A stretch of 64,000 nucleotides of DNA. It comes from Massilia sp. Leaf139. Lineage in GTDB: Bacteria; Pseudomonadota; Gammaproteobacteria; Burkholderiales; Burkholderiaceae_D. The notes under the pieces are model-generated. The model was not told the DNA's origin, did no database searches, and worked only from the letters and a program-made list of their open reading frames with translations. Location of the stretch: assembly GCF_001424165.1 (NCBI RefSeq), contig NZ_LMOJ01000012.1, positions 372,863 through 436,862 of the forward strand, written 5' to 3'. Below, piece after piece: positions 34,646 to 44,297 of this stretch. The position numbers were made by a program, and so were the translations under genes. Within the stretch, counting starts at the first letter, position 1, and each line of letters begins with the position of its first letter.

Positions 34646-35260
34646 ATGGGCAAGAACAGGCTGGAAGCCTTCAGTGACGGCGTCATCGCCATCCTCATCA
34701 CCATCATGGTGCTGGAGCTGAAGGTGCCGCACACCCCGGATTTTCACGCCCTGCTGCCCTTGTGGCCGGTCTTCATGAGCTATGTGCTCAGCTTTATCTA
34801 CATCGGCATTTACTGGAACAATCACCATCACCTCCTGCACGCCGTCGAGGAGGTCGAGGGCGGCGTGCTGTGGGCAAACCTGCATCTGCTGTTCTGGCTG
34901 TCGCTCATTCCCTTCGTCACCGCCTGGATGGGGGAGAACCATTTTGAGACGGGGCCGACCATTGCCTATGGCATCGTGCTGTTCATGAGCGCGGCGGCGT
35001 ATTCGCTGCTGGTGCGGCGCCTGATCGCCCATCACGACAAGAACACGACCCTGGCGGACGCCGTCGGCGAAGACCGCAAGGGCAAGATCTCCCTCGTGCT
35101 GTACCTGGCCGGCATCGCCCTGTCCTGGTTCGCCGCCTGGCTGGGTTTCCTGGTCTATGTTGGCGTGGCCGTGATGTGGCTGATTCCGGATCGGCGTATC
35201 GAAGAGAAAGTGATCGAAGAAGAGGAACGGGAAGAAGCGTCCGGCGAGGCACGCGGATGA
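34646..35260 (+). CDS. TMEM175-family (DUF1211) membrane protein, copy 2
   Basis: 204 residues. MGKNRLEAFSDGVIAILITI is nearly identical to copy 1 at 13767; YVLSFIYIGIYWNNHHHLL and VLWANLHLLFWLSLIPFVTAWMGENH also match. Predicted K+-channel-like protein with six helices and a charged tail (EEKVIEEEEREEAS) that copy 1 lacks. Its stop overlaps the glycosyltransferase start (ATGA). Confidence 0.87.
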   Translation: MGKNRLEAFSDGVIAILITIMVLELKVPHTPDFHALLPLWPVFMSYVLSFIYIGIYWNNHHHLLHAVEEVEGGVLWANLHLLFWLSLIPFVTAWMGENHFETGPTIAYGIVLFMSAAAYSLLVRRLIAHHDKNTTLADAVGEDRKGKISLVLYLAGIALSWFAAWLGFLVYVGVAVMWLIPDRRIEEKVIEEEEREEASGEARG

Positions 35261-36057
35261 GCGCCGCGCGCCATGCCATCGCGGTGGTGATCGTCACCGC
35301 CTGCCGCGCGTCGCTGACGCGGGCGCTGCGCTCGGTGTTTCGCCAGCGGGAAGTCGAGGGCAGCATCCAGGTGCTGCTCGGCGTCGATTGCGATCCGCAG
35401 GGGCGCCTGCAGGAACTGCTCGCCGCGGTGGCGCCGGAATGTCCGCCCAACGTGGCGCTCACGCTGATCGACCTCGGCTATTCGACTTCGCAGCGCCACG
35501 GCGGCCTGCATTCCTCGTTCTACGGCGGGTCGCTGCGCTCGGCGCTGACGATGCTGGCCGATGCGCGCGTGGTCGCCTATCTCGACGATGATGACTGGTT
35601 CAAGGAAGAGCACTGCGCACGCCTCCTGCGCGCCATCGAAGGCCGCAAATGGGCCTACACCTATTCGATCTACGCCGACGGTAATACCGGGCGCGAGTGG
35701 TGCGTGGACGAGATCGAAAGCGTGGGCGTCGGCCGCGGCGTGTTTGCGCAGCGCCTCGGCGGCTTCGTGCGGCCGAGCGCGCTCGCCATCGACAAGCTGC
35801 AATTGCTGCACGTGGTGCACCTGTGGTCGTGCGCCGCATACGCCGCCGGCGACGGCGACGACCGCAGGGTGTTCGAGCAGCTGCGCCACGAGCCGCACGG
35901 CTGCACGGGCGTGGCGACGGTCTGTTACGCGATCGACCCGAACGATGCGATGCACCCGCATCGCGTCGCCTTCATGCGCTCGTGCGGCATCGCGTACGAC
36001 GGCGCGGCGAAGATCGACTCGGATCGCCCGGCGCCGCCCGGACAGGAACGGGAATGA
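35257..36057 (+). CDS. Family-2-like glycosyltransferase
   Basis: 266 residues from MSAARHAIAVVIVTACRAS; the ATG overlaps the previous stop by 4 bases. A GT-A fold is indicated by the N-terminal VVIVTACRASLTRALRSV, the VLLGVDCDP strand and VVAYLDDDDWFKEEHCARLL with the metal-binding DxD. There is no membrane segment. Acceptor and donor unknown. It is coupled by ATGA to the hydrolase that follows. Confidence 0.8.
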   Translation: MSAARHAIAVVIVTACRASLTRALRSVFRQREVEGSIQVLLGVDCDPQGRLQELLAAVAPECPPNVALTLIDLGYSTSQRHGGLHSSFYGGSLRSALTMLADARVVAYLDDDDWFKEEHCARLLRAIEGRKWAYTYSIYADGNTGREWCVDEIESVGVGRGVFAQRLGGFVRPSALAIDKLQLLHVVHLWSCAAYAAGDGDDRRVFEQLRHEPHGCTGVATVCYAIDPNDAMHPHRVAFMRSCGIAYDGAAKIDSDRPAPPGQERE

Positions 36058-36968
36058 CGACAGCCAGGCACGGCCGCTGGCTGGTTTATGCTTTGCTTGG
36101 CACGGCCGCCGCGCTGGCGCTGGACGCCGCCCATGTACGGCAGCGCAGGCAGCGCCAATTACGGCGTGGCGGGATCCGTGAACTGCATAGCCAGTGGTGG
36201 AGGATCGATGGGCAGCACATGCATGTCCGCGCCGCGACCGCCCCCGCACGCTCGACGCTGCCGCTGGTGCTGATCCATGGCCTGGGCGTCTCCGGTTCCT
36301 ATTTCGTGCCGGCGGCGGAGCGGCTGGCCACGCAGTTCGACGTCCACGTTCCCGACCTTCCCGGGCATGGGCGCAGCCAGAGCCCCGATGTCCAGCCCGA
36401 TATCCCCGGACTCGTGCAGGCCCTGGTCGACTGGATGGATGCCGCCGGCCTCGCCAGGGTTGCGCTGGTGGGCCACTCGATGGGCTGCCAGGTCGCCGTC
36501 GAGACCGCACTGCGCTACCCAGAGCGTATCGACCGCCTGGTGCTGATCGCCCCGGTGCCGGATCCGGCGGCGCGCAACGCCTTGCAGCAGGTGGGCCGCC
36601 TGGCCATCGGCGGCGTCTTCGAACGGCCCTCGCTCATTCCGCATGTGCTCAAGGATTATTTGCGCATGGGCCGGCGCTTCCTGCCGGAGTTTCGCCACAT
36701 GCTGGCCTACCCCATGGAAGCGAAGCTGCCGCAAGTTCAGGCGCCGGCCCTGCTGGTGCGGGGCGAACACGACCTCATCGCGCCCCAGGTCTGGCTCGAT
36801 CAGGCGGCCACGCTGCTGGGTGCGCCGCCCCCGGTCGTGATCGGCTACTGGGGCCATGCCGTGCAGTACAGCGGCGCGGATCAGGTGACGGCGGCGTTGC
36901 GATCCTTCCTTGCCGCCGGAGAGGCTGGCGCCGTGCCTGCCATGGAAGCGCGAGAGGAACGGGGATAG
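36054..36968 (+). CDS. Alpha/beta-fold hydrolase
   Basis: 304 residues. An N-terminal hydrophobic anchor (about 10-24, LVYALLGTAAALALD) is followed by an alpha/beta hydrolase: LVLIHGLGVSGSYF (oxyanion loop), VGHSMGCQVAVE (nucleophile Ser), LVRGEHDLIAP (Asp) and GYWGHAVQYS (His). Probably a membrane-tethered esterase or lipase-like enzyme. Last gene of the SDR run; starts within the ATGA of the glycosyltransferase. Confidence 0.88.
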   Translation: MTTARHGRWLVYALLGTAAALALDAAHVRQRRQRQLRRGGIRELHSQWWRIDGQHMHVRAATAPARSTLPLVLIHGLGVSGSYFVPAAERLATQFDVHVPDLPGHGRSQSPDVQPDIPGLVQALVDWMDAAGLARVALVGHSMGCQVAVETALRYPERIDRLVLIAPVPDPAARNALQQVGRLAIGGVFERPSLIPHVLKDYLRMGRRFLPEFRHMLAYPMEAKLPQVQAPALLVRGEHDLIAPQVWLDQAATLLGAPPPVVIGYWGHAVQYSGADQVTAALRSFLAAGEAGAVPAMEAREERG

Positions 36969-37022
36969 GCCTGGCTTGCGGACAAGGCTCGGCAGCGGCC
37001 AAGGCGCACGCCAATTTGCGCA

Positions 37023-38819
37023 TTAATCTCCGCCCTGCAGCTCCAGCGCCCGCCGCACCGCATCGGCGTCGGCGTCTCCCGCCTCGATCGCCTTGAAGTA
37101 CTGTTCGGCCTGCGAGCGCGTGATGTGGGGCGGCAGCGGCGGCATGTCGGGGTCGCTCATCACGTCGATCACGAACGGGCGGTCGGCGCGCAAGGCCGCG
37201 TCCAGCGCCGTGGCGATCTGCTCCGGCCGTTCGACCCGCATGCCATCCAGGCCCAGCAATTTGGCGTAATCGGCATAGGCGACGTCCGGCAGCGGCTGCG
37301 ATTCTTCCACCTTCGGCTCGCCGGCCATGCCGCGCTGTTCCCAGGTCACGAAACTGAGGTCGCGATTGTTCAGTACCACGATCACGATGCGCGGATCGGC
37401 CCAGGCCTTGTAGTCGCGCGCCATCGTGATGAGGCCGTTCATGCCGTTCATCTGCATCGCGCCGTTGCCGGCCAGGGCAACCACCAGACGGCCGGGATGG
37501 GCCAGCTTGGCTGCATAGGCATAGGGCACGGCCGAGCCCATGGTGGCCAGCCCGCCGGACAGGGAACCGAGCATGCCGGGTTTCGCCTTGATGTCGAGCG
37601 CGTACCAGGAAGCCACCGAGCCCGAATCGACGGCGAGCACCGCATCGTCCGGCAGGCGTTCCGACAGCTCCCAGAACACGCGCTGCGGATTGACCGGGGG
37701 CGCCTCCGGGTTCATGGCCTTGCGCTCGAGCAGCGCCCAGCTCTCCTTCACGGCCGCTTCGATGCGCGTGCGCCAGCTGCGCTCGTCCTTGCGCCGCAGC
37801 AGTGGGATGAGGGCCTGCAGCGTCGCCTTGCTGTCGCCCACGAGGCTGCATTCCATCGGGTAGCGCAGACTGACCATCTTGCCGTCGATGTCGATCTGCA
37901 CGCCACGCGCCTGCCCTTCCGGCGGCAGGAATTCCGAGTACGGAAAACTGGAACCGACCATCAGGAGGGTGTCGCATTCGTTCATCATCCGGAAGCTGGC
38001 CTGCGTGCCGATCACGCCGATCGAACCGGTGACGAACGGCAGGTCGTCCGGCAGCACCATCTTGCCCAGCAGCGCCTTGGCCACGCCGGCGCCGAGCAGG
38101 TCGGCCACCTGGATCAACTCCGCGGCGGCGCCGTGGGCGCCCGCGCCCGCCAGGATCGCGACCTTGGCGCCGGCATTCAGGATATCGGCCGCGGCCTGCA
38201 GCGCCTCCGGCTGCGGCGCCATGCTGCGCCCGACCATGCCGATGCCCGACAGGACGCTGCCGTGCTCGCGCGGCGGCCTGGGCACCGCGTCTTCGGTCTG
38301 CAGATCGCTCGGCACGATCACGCAGGTGGGACGGCGCTCGCTTCTGGCGATGTGGAAGGCGCGGTCGACCAGGTGGCGTATCTGTTCCGGGCTGGACGCC
38401 ATCTGCACGAAGGCGCCGGCCACGTCCTTGAACAGGCTTACCAGGTCGACTTCCTGCTGGTAGTCGCCGCCCAGCGAGGCGCGCTTTTGCTGGCCGACGA
38501 TGGCGACCACCGGCTGGTGATCCAGCCTGGCATCGTACAGGCCGTTGAGCAGGTGGATCGCGCCGGGGCCCGAGGTTGCCAGGCAGACGCCGACCTCGTC
38601 GGTGAACTTGGCATGGGCGCAAGCCATGAAGGCGGCCATCTCTTCATGGCGCGCCTGCACGAAGGCGATGCGATCGGGCTTGTCCGCTTGCTTGTGCAGC
38701 GCCGCCAGGATGCCGTTGATGCCGTCGCCCGGATAGCCGAAGATGCGCCGTACGCCCCAGGCGCCAAGGCGCTCGACCAGGAATTCGCCGACCGTCTGCT
38801 TGCTCGCTTCTTGCGCCAT
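37023..38819 (-). CDS. Thiamine-pyrophosphate enzyme, pyruvate-oxidase-like
   Basis: 598 residues in the three-domain POX/AHAS order: PYR domain (1-180; GYPGDGINGILAAL, ARHEEMAAFMA with the catalytic Glu, GPGAIHLLNGLYDA), central Rossmann-like domain (190-340), and PP domain (360-560). The TPP/Mg motif reads AGNGAMQMNGMN...VVLNN, so the usual GDG is GNG. Length and text match the YdaP/PoxB branch rather than acetolactate synthase; oxidative decarboxylation of pyruvate is plausible. Second gene after the alcohol dehydrogenase, 10 bases apart. Confidence 0.87.
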   Translation of the reverse strand: MAQEASKQTVGEFLVERLGAWGVRRIFGYPGDGINGILAALHKQADKPDRIAFVQARHEEMAAFMACAHAKFTDEVGVCLATSGPGAIHLLNGLYDARLDHQPVVAIVGQQKRASLGGDYQQEVDLVSLFKDVAGAFVQMASSPEQIRHLVDRAFHIARSERRPTCVIVPSDLQTEDAVPRPPREHGSVLSGIGMVGRSMAPQPEALQAAADILNAGAKVAILAGAGAHGAAAELIQVADLLGAGVAKALLGKMVLPDDLPFVTGSIGVIGTQASFRMMNECDTLLMVGSSFPYSEFLPPEGQARGVQIDIDGKMVSLRYPMECSLVGDSKATLQALIPLLRRKDERSWRTRIEAAVKESWALLERKAMNPEAPPVNPQRVFWELSERLPDDAVLAVDSGSVASWYALDIKAKPGMLGSLSGGLATMGSAVPYAYAAKLAHPGRLVVALAGNGAMQMNGMNGLITMARDYKAWADPRIVIVVLNNRDLSFVTWEQRGMAGEPKVEESQPLPDVAYADYAKLLGLDGMRVERPEQIATALDAALRADRPFVIDVMSDPDMPPLPPHITRSQAEQYFKAIEAGDADADAVRRALELQGGD

Positions 38820-38829
38820 GCCGCCCTCC

Positions 38830-40059
38830 TCAGCCGACGCGGCCTTCGCGCGATTCGATCAGTTCGACCTTCAGCCAGCCCGGACGGCGCAGGTCGAATT
38901 CCTTGTAGGCGTCGATCACCGAATCCATCTCTTCGCGCCTGGTGACGATGGCGGTTGGATCGATGGCGCCGATGCGCACCAGCTCGACCAGATCGGGTAT
39001 GTATTTGCGATGGTTGCAGTTGCCCATGCGGATGGTGAGGTTCTTGTTCATCGCGGCGCCGATCGGGAAGCTGTCGTCGGCGGGCGGATAGACGCCGATG
39101 ATCGACAAGGTGCCGGCCTTGGCCAGCGCCTGCACCGCCCATTGCAGGGCCTGGGACGGCGCGTCGCCGGGCACCCAGTTGTCGCCGTCGGGGTGCTGTA
39201 CCGGCGCGACCTTCTCGACCTCCTGCTGGAACTGCTCCTTTTTCCCGGCCGCCTCTTTCGCCGCAGGGCCGTGGTGCGGGCATTGCGCATCGACGCCGAC
39301 CGCATCGATCGCGCAGTCCACGCCGACGCCGCCGGTCAGCTCCATGATGATCTTGACCGGGTCTTCCTCGTCGAAGTTGATGACCTCGGCGCCCTGGCGG
39401 CGCGCCATGTCCAGGCGGTCGGGAAGATGGTCGACGGCGAGCACCCGCCCGGCGCCCATCAGCTTGGCCGAAGCGATGGCGAACTGGCCGACCGGGCCGC
39501 AGCCGAACACGGCCACCGTATGGCCGTGCTTGATGTTGGCCATGTCGGCGCCAAAATAACCGGTCGGGAAGATGTCCGACAGCAGGATCGCCTGGTCGTC
39601 CGTGACCTCGTCCGGCAGCTTGACCAGGTTGACGTTGGCGAAGGGAACCCGCGCCTTTTCCGCCTGCAAGCCGTTGAAGCCGCCGGCCGCCTCCGGGCCG
39701 CCGAAGAAGGCGGTGCCGGCGGTCGGGCCGCCCGGATTGGCGTTGTCGCACTGGGCATAGTAGCCGGCGCGGCAGTAGGAGCAATAGCCGCAGGCGATGG
39801 TCGACGGGATCACCACGCGGTCGCCGACCGACAGGTTGCGTACGCCGCCGCCGAGCTGCTCGACGATGCCGACGGCCTCGTGGCCGAGGATGGTGCCCTG
39901 CTTCATGCCGCTGAAGGTGCCGCGCACGAAGTGCAGGTCGGTGCCGCAGATGGCGCTGGTGGTGATGCGGACGATGGCGTCCATGGGCTGTTCGATCTTC
40001 GGTTCGGGGACGTCATCGAGGCGGATATCGCCGATGTCGTGGAATACGACGGCTTTCAT
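38830..40059 (-). CDS. Zinc-dependent alcohol dehydrogenase (FDH-like MDR)
   Basis: 409 residues from MKAVVFHDIGDIRLDD; AAAGGACACC precedes the ATG at 40059. Catalytic zinc ligands in SAICGTDLHFV and GHEAVG, structural zinc cysteines in CGYCSYCRAGYYAQC, and GCGPVGQFA as the NAD loop. A ~45-residue insertion (CPHHGPAAKE...GDNWVPGDAP) is typical of the glutathione-independent formaldehyde-dehydrogenase-like branch. With the pyruvate-oxidase-like enzyme it forms a two-gene unit. Confidence 0.9.
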   Translation of the reverse strand: MKAVVFHDIGDIRLDDVPEPKIEQPMDAIVRITTSAICGTDLHFVRGTFSGMKQGTILGHEAVGIVEQLGGGVRNLSVGDRVVIPSTIACGYCSYCRAGYYAQCDNANPGGPTAGTAFFGGPEAAGGFNGLQAEKARVPFANVNLVKLPDEVTDDQAILLSDIFPTGYFGADMANIKHGHTVAVFGCGPVGQFAIASAKLMGAGRVLAVDHLPDRLDMARRQGAEVINFDEEDPVKIIMELTGGVGVDCAIDAVGVDAQCPHHGPAAKEAAGKKEQFQQEVEKVAPVQHPDGDNWVPGDAPSQALQWAVQALAKAGTLSIIGVYPPADDSFPIGAAMNKNLTIRMGNCNHRKYIPDLVELVRIGAIDPTAIVTRREEMDSVIDAYKEFDLRRPGWLKVELIESREGRVG

Positions 40060-40302
40060 CGGTGTCCTTTCGCTGGTTGAACGAGGCCACGCCAGCGCTG
40101 CGGCAGGCATGGAAAGCCAGCTTAGCATTGTGATTTGTGGTCGAGCCGCACGTTACCTCTGGTAATCGAGACCAGTGCCGGCGCCGGTCACCGTGTAGTA
40201 CGCCCCTGACGCGCAGCTCACATTTCCTTACAAAGCGCGCTAGCCCGGATTGTAAAAAGCGTTAAGCTCTACCTTCGCCGAACCTGGAAGTCGTAGCACA
40301 TC

Positions 40303-41457
40303 ATGAAAACGCAATTGCTCGAAGACATAGGCCAAAGCGCGGAATCATTGCCTACGCCTTCTCAGCCCGTCGCACCTGCGACAGCACGCAAGGAGGTACA
40401 CCAGCCTGCGCCCGAAGGCAACACGACGCCGGCGCGACAGCGCACCGCGGCGGGCGTCTGGCGGAAAAAGAGTGCGGCAGCGCCTGTGATTCCAACGTCG
40501 CCACAGCCAGAGCCGCAGCCGACACCGGTCGAGTTGCAAAGCGTCCTAGAGGAACTTGCAGCCCTGGAAGCGCAGTATGTACCGCCAGGCGCGCAGCAGG
40601 CGCCTGCCGTTGTTCCGGCCGAGCTTGAACACGTGCTCGCCACGCCCTCGGAAGCGCCCCTCCCTGCGCCTGACCTTCCTCCGGCCGAGCCCACGCCGCC
40701 ACCCATGTTCGCGCAGGATGCGACGGTGCCGCGCGACCCCTTGTTCGACTTCACGGAGCCCTTGCCGCCGTCGCAGGCGCCTGAGCGGGCGGCCAATCCG
40801 TTCACGCGCGCCCCGGCTGCACCTGCGCGGTCGCGGCGCTATGCCATCTGGGGCGCGTCCGCGCTTGCCGTCGCGCTGCTCGCCCTGGGCGGCCATTGGC
40901 TATATCAGGAACGCAACGATAGCGGCTCGCTCGCGCTCATCGCCAACGAGGCGCAGCAGACGGTGAAGGCGCCGGCGATTGCTGCAAGGACGTCGACGCC
41001 GAGAGCGGAAGCCGAGGCGGCTGTAACGCCACCTGAACCGGCGAGCCGTCCTGCCTCTAGCGTGCCGCCTCTGGTGATGCTGAAACCCGATCCGCCTGCC
41101 GCCGCGAAGCCCGAGCCGCCCTCCCCTCCCGCAGTGGATTCGGCGGAACCCGAGCCGCCGGCGAAGGCGGAACCGGTTGTGCAGCAGAAGCCGGCCCCTC
41201 CCTTACCAAAGCGAACGGAACGCATAGTGCGCAAGCCGTCCGACGTGGAACGCAAGCGCGTGACCAAACCGGTGGAGCGCCCGCCCGTGCGCCAGGCCGC
41301 ACGCGCAGCGGCCGTCGCGACAGGGAAGCCAGCCGGCCTCGACACCTCGATGGAAGCCACCTTGAAGGCCTGCCGCGAACACGGCTATCACGCCGCGCAA
41401 TGCGTCAAGCGGGATTGCCGCGTGACCGAATATGGGTTTGTTTGCCGGGGACGGTAA
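40303..41457 (+). CDS. Proline-rich single-pass membrane protein
   Basis: 384 residues. Residues 1-175 are low-complexity Pro/Ala/Glu/Gln sequence without a signal peptide; a membrane helix follows (about 182-201, AIWGASALAVALLALGGHWL), then a long Pro/Ala/Lys stretch (PEPPAKAEPVVQQKPAPPLP) and a compact C-terminal ~30 residues with four Cys (ACREHGYHAAQCVKRDC, FVCRGR). The periplasmic Pro-Lys stretch recalls TonB-like spacers, but the end does not match TonB. No family recognised. Confidence 0.7.
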   Translation: MKTQLLEDIGQSAESLPTPSQPVAPATARKEVHQPAPEGNTTPARQRTAAGVWRKKSAAAPVIPTSPQPEPQPTPVELQSVLEELAALEAQYVPPGAQQAPAVVPAELEHVLATPSEAPLPAPDLPPAEPTPPPMFAQDATVPRDPLFDFTEPLPPSQAPERAANPFTRAPAAPARSRRYAIWGASALAVALLALGGHWLYQERNDSGSLALIANEAQQTVKAPAIAARTSTPRAEAEAAVTPPEPASRPASSVPPLVMLKPDPPAAAKPEPPSPPAVDSAEPEPPAKAEPVVQQKPAPPLPKRTERIVRKPSDVERKRVTKPVERPPVRQAARAAAVATGKPAGLDTSMEATLKACREHGYHAAQCVKRDCRVTEYGFVCRGR

Positions 41458-41536
41458 AGCGGCTGGAAAGCGTCCCGGCTGAGCTACACTGGCGTCCGCA
41501 GCTCAAGTAGCCTAACCTCAGCCAACAGGATCGACC

Positions 41537-42238
41537 TTGAACGACTTCATCGGCATCTACGACAACGCCCTCACGCCCCAGCAATGCGACGCCATCCTCG
41601 CGCGTTTCGACAGCAGCGACAAGGTCGTGCGCGGGCGTACCGGGAACGGGGTCGACACCAGCAAGAAGGACAGCTGGGATCTGACCATCGGGCCGCACAA
41701 GGAGTGGCATGACGTCGGCAACCTGATGATGGCGGCGGTGGCGCAGCATCTCGCCGCCTACATCGACCAGTACCGGGCGCTCGTGTTGGGCGCGCTGGCG
41801 CCGATGGTGGCGCACCCGGCCACTGGTGCGCCGGTGGCGCTGTCGCTGGAGAATTTCGACGAGTGCGGCCGCCCGCACCTGCCTGCCCTGCTGCAGTCGA
41901 TGTACCGCTGCGGAGCGATCAACCTGCAGAAGTATCTGCAGGGAACCGGCGGCTACCACCACTGGCATTCGGAGATCTATCCGCAGAATGCGAGCTGCGA
42001 GACGCTGCACCGGGTGCTGCTGTTCCAGTTTTACCTGAACGATGTGGCGCAAGGCGGCGAGACCGAATTCCTGTACCAGGCGCGCAAGGTGGAGGCGCGC
42101 AAGGGGCGCCTGATCATCGCGCCGGCGGGGTTCACGCATACGCACAAGGGGCATGTGCCGGTCAGCGGCGATAAATATATTGCGACCTCGTGGATTCTGT
42201 TCAGGCGGGCGGAGGAGTTGTTTGGGAAGGCGGGGTGA
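41537..42238 (+). CDS. 2OG-Fe(II) oxygenase (prolyl-4-hydroxylase type)
   Basis: 233 residues from a TTG start (MNDFIGIYDNALTPQQC) with AGGA about 7 bases upstream. The double-stranded beta-helix shows the iron triad as YHHWHSEIYP (HxE/D), and a distal His followed by the 2-oxoglutarate-binding Lys region in FTHTHKGHVPVSGDKYIATSWI. LNDVAQGGETEFLY is the P4Hc signature. It hydroxylates a protein or small molecule not identifiable here. Confidence 0.85.
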   Translation: MNDFIGIYDNALTPQQCDAILARFDSSDKVVRGRTGNGVDTSKKDSWDLTIGPHKEWHDVGNLMMAAVAQHLAAYIDQYRALVLGALAPMVAHPATGAPVALSLENFDECGRPHLPALLQSMYRCGAINLQKYLQGTGGYHHWHSEIYPQNASCETLHRVLLFQFYLNDVAQGGETEFLYQARKVEARKGRLIIAPAGFTHTHKGHVPVSGDKYIATSWILFRRAEELFGKAG

Positions 42239-42275
42239 TCGTTCCGCCCCAAGCGCAAACATGATGCCGCAGTTC

Positions 42276-42357
42276 GCATGGGCACGGGGCGCCCATCCTA
42301 CAAGATCGGAGTCTCGGACGTTGGCGCGGGTGTAGGGTGGGCGCCCCGTGCCCACGC
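42276..42357. repeat. GTAGGGTGGGC palindromic repeat (family 2), inverted pair
   Basis: Left arm 42276-42301 (ATGGGCACGGGGCGCCCATC) is the near-complement of right arm 42332-42357 (GTAGGGTGGGCGCCCCGTGC), 30 bases apart. The same element occurs at 49254-49384 and 57959-58132. It lies between the oxygenase and the dxs terminator. Confidence 0.8.
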
Positions 42358-42382
42358 ATTTAACGGCCACCGTTCACGAAAT

Positions 42383-42411
42383 AAAAAGCGGCGCATCGAG
42401 CACCGCTTTTT
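42383..42411 (-). terminator. Bidirectional terminator between oxygenase and dxs
   Basis: AAAAAGCGG-N11-CCGCTTTTT: a 9-base stem whose A/T ends give a T tract on either strand, 12 bases past the dxs stop. It can serve both convergent transcripts. Confidence 0.8.
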
Positions 42412-42422
42412 CATTCAACACT

Positions 42423-44297
42423 TCAGGTGTTGTTCACCACCAGCCTTGGCTCCCCCGCCGCGCCGAAGCGGGCGCGGATCGAGGCGGCGATGCCTTTCGC
42501 ATCGAGGCCGACGGAGGCCAGCAGTGCCGCCGGGTCGCCCTGGTCGATGAACTTGTCAGGCAGGCCCAGGATCAGGAGAGGCTTGACGATGCCGGCGGCC
42601 GCCATCGCTTCGGCCACCGCGCTGCCGGCGCCGCCCATGGTGGCGCCCTCTTCCACCGTCACCAGGCAGGCGTGGTCGGCAGCCAGCTGTTTCAGCAGTT
42701 CGACGTCCAGCGGCTTCACGAAGCGCATGTTGGCGACCGTCGCGTTCAGCTCGTTCGCCGCACCCAGGCTCGGGGCGACCATCGAACCGAAGGCGAGGAT
42801 GGCGATGTCCTTGCCCTGGCGCTTGATCTCGCCCTTGCCGATCTCGATCGAGGTCAGCGCTTCGACGATCGGCGTGCCGACGCCGGCGCCGCGCGGATAG
42901 CGCACCGCAGCCGGGCCGGGGTAGTGGTAAGCCGTCGTCAGCATCTGGCGGCACTCGTTCTCGTTCGACGGCGCCATGACGACCATGTTCGGGATGCAGC
43001 GCAAATACGGCAGGTCGTAGTTGCCGGCGTGGGTGGCGCCGTCGGCGCCGACCAGGCCGGCGCGGTCGAGCGCGAAGGTCACGTCCAGGTTCTGCAGCGC
43101 CACGTCGTGGATCAGCTGGTCGTAGCCGCGCTGGAGAAAAGTAGAATAGATCGCGACCACGGGTTTCAGCCCTTCGGTCGCGAGGCCGGCGCCGAAGGTC
43201 ACCGAGTGCTGCTCGGCGATGCCGACGTCGAAATAGCGCTCCGGGTACTGCTGGTGGAAGCGCACCATGCCCGAGCCCTCGCGCATCGCCGGCGTGATGC
43301 CGACCAGGCGCGAGTCGGCCGCTGCCATGTCGCACAGCCAGTTGCCGAAGACTTCGGTGTAGGTGATTTTGGAAGGCGCCGTGGCCGGGATGATGCCTTC
43401 GGTCGGATTGAACTTGCCGGTGCCGTGGTACAGGATCGGTTCGGCTTCGGCCAGCTTGTAGCCCTGCCCTTTTTTCGTCACCACGTGCAGGAACTGCGGG
43501 CCCTTGAGCTTCTTGATGTTTTCCAGGGTCGGAATCAGCGAGTCGAGGTCGTGGCCGTCGATCGGGCCGATGTAGTTGAAACCGAATTCCTCGAACATCG
43601 TGGCCGGCACCACCATGCCCTTGGCGTGTTCCTCGATCTTGCGCGCCAGGTCGAGCACGGGGCCAGGCAGCACGCTCTTGCCCACGTTCTTGGCGGCGGC
43701 GTAGAACTGGCCGGACATCAGACGCGCCAGGTAGCGGTTCAGCGCGCCGACCGGCGGCGAGATCGACATGTCGTTGTCGTTCAGGACGACCAGCAGGTTG
43801 CAGTCTTCCTCGACGCCGGCATTGTTCAAGGCCTCGAAGGCCATGCCGGCCGTCATCGAGCCGTCGCCGATCACGGCGATCGCGTGGCGCTGCTCGCCTT
43901 TCAGCTTGGCGGCGGCGGCCATGCCCAGCGCGGCCGAGATCGAGGTCGACGAGTGGGCGGTGCCGAAGGTGTCGTATTCGCTTTCGTCGCGCTTCGGGAA
44001 GCCCGACAGGCCGTTCAGCTGGCGCAGCGTCGGCATGCGCTCGCGGCGGCCGGTCAGGATCTTGTGCGAATAGGTCTGGTGGCCCACGTCCCAGACGATG
44101 CGGTCGTGCGGCGTCTCGAACACGTAATGCAGGGCGATGGTGAGTTCGACCGTGCCCAGGTTCGAGGACAGGTGGCCGCCCGTTTTCGACACCGAGTCGA
44201 GCAGGAACTGGCGCAGTTCGTTGGCCAGGGGCGTCAGCTGCGTGCGCGGGAGCTGGCGCAGGTCGGACGGGTCGTTGATGGTTTCTAGCAGTTTCAT
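42423..44297 (-). CDS. dxs: 1-deoxy-D-xylulose-5-phosphate synthase
   Basis: 624 residues, full-length Dxs. [16 protein letters not shown], the TPP motif [18 protein letters not shown]...LNDNDMSIS, and the second half with [16 protein letters not shown] and the C-terminal transketolase domain [18 protein letters not shown]. It condenses pyruvate and glyceraldehyde-3-phosphate, the first step of the MEP isoprenoid route. Start is immediately after the ispA stop; third gene of xseB-ispA-dxs. Confidence 0.97.
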   Translation of the reverse strand: MKLLETINDPSDLRQLPRTQLTPLANELRQFLLDSVSKTGGHLSSNLGTVELTIALHYVFETPHDRIVWDVGHQTYSHKILTGRRERMPTLRQLNGLSGFPKRDESEYDTFGTAHSSTSISAALGMAAAAKLKGEQRHAIAVIGDGSMTAGMAFEALNNAGVEEDCNLLVVLNDNDMSISPPVGALNRYLARLMSGQFYAAAKNVGKSVLPGPVLDLARKIEEHAKGMVVPATMFEEFGFNYIGPIDGHDLDSLIPTLENIKKLKGPQFLHVVTKKGQGYKLAEAEPILYHGTGKFNPTEGIIPATAPSKITYTEVFGNWLCDMAAADSRLVGITPAMREGSGMVRFHQQYPERYFDVGIAEQHSVTFGAGLATEGLKPVVAIYSTFLQRGYDQLIHDVALQNLDVTFALDRAGLVGADGATHAGNYDLPYLRCIPNMVVMAPSNENECRQMLTTAYHYPGPAAVRYPRGAGVGTPIVEALTSIEIGKGEIKRQGKDIAILAFGSMVAPSLGAANELNATVANMRFVKPLDVELLKQLAADHACLVTVEEGATMGGAGSAVAEAMAAAGIVKPLLILGLPDKFIDQGDPAALLASVGLDAKGIAASIRARFGAAGEPRLVVNNT

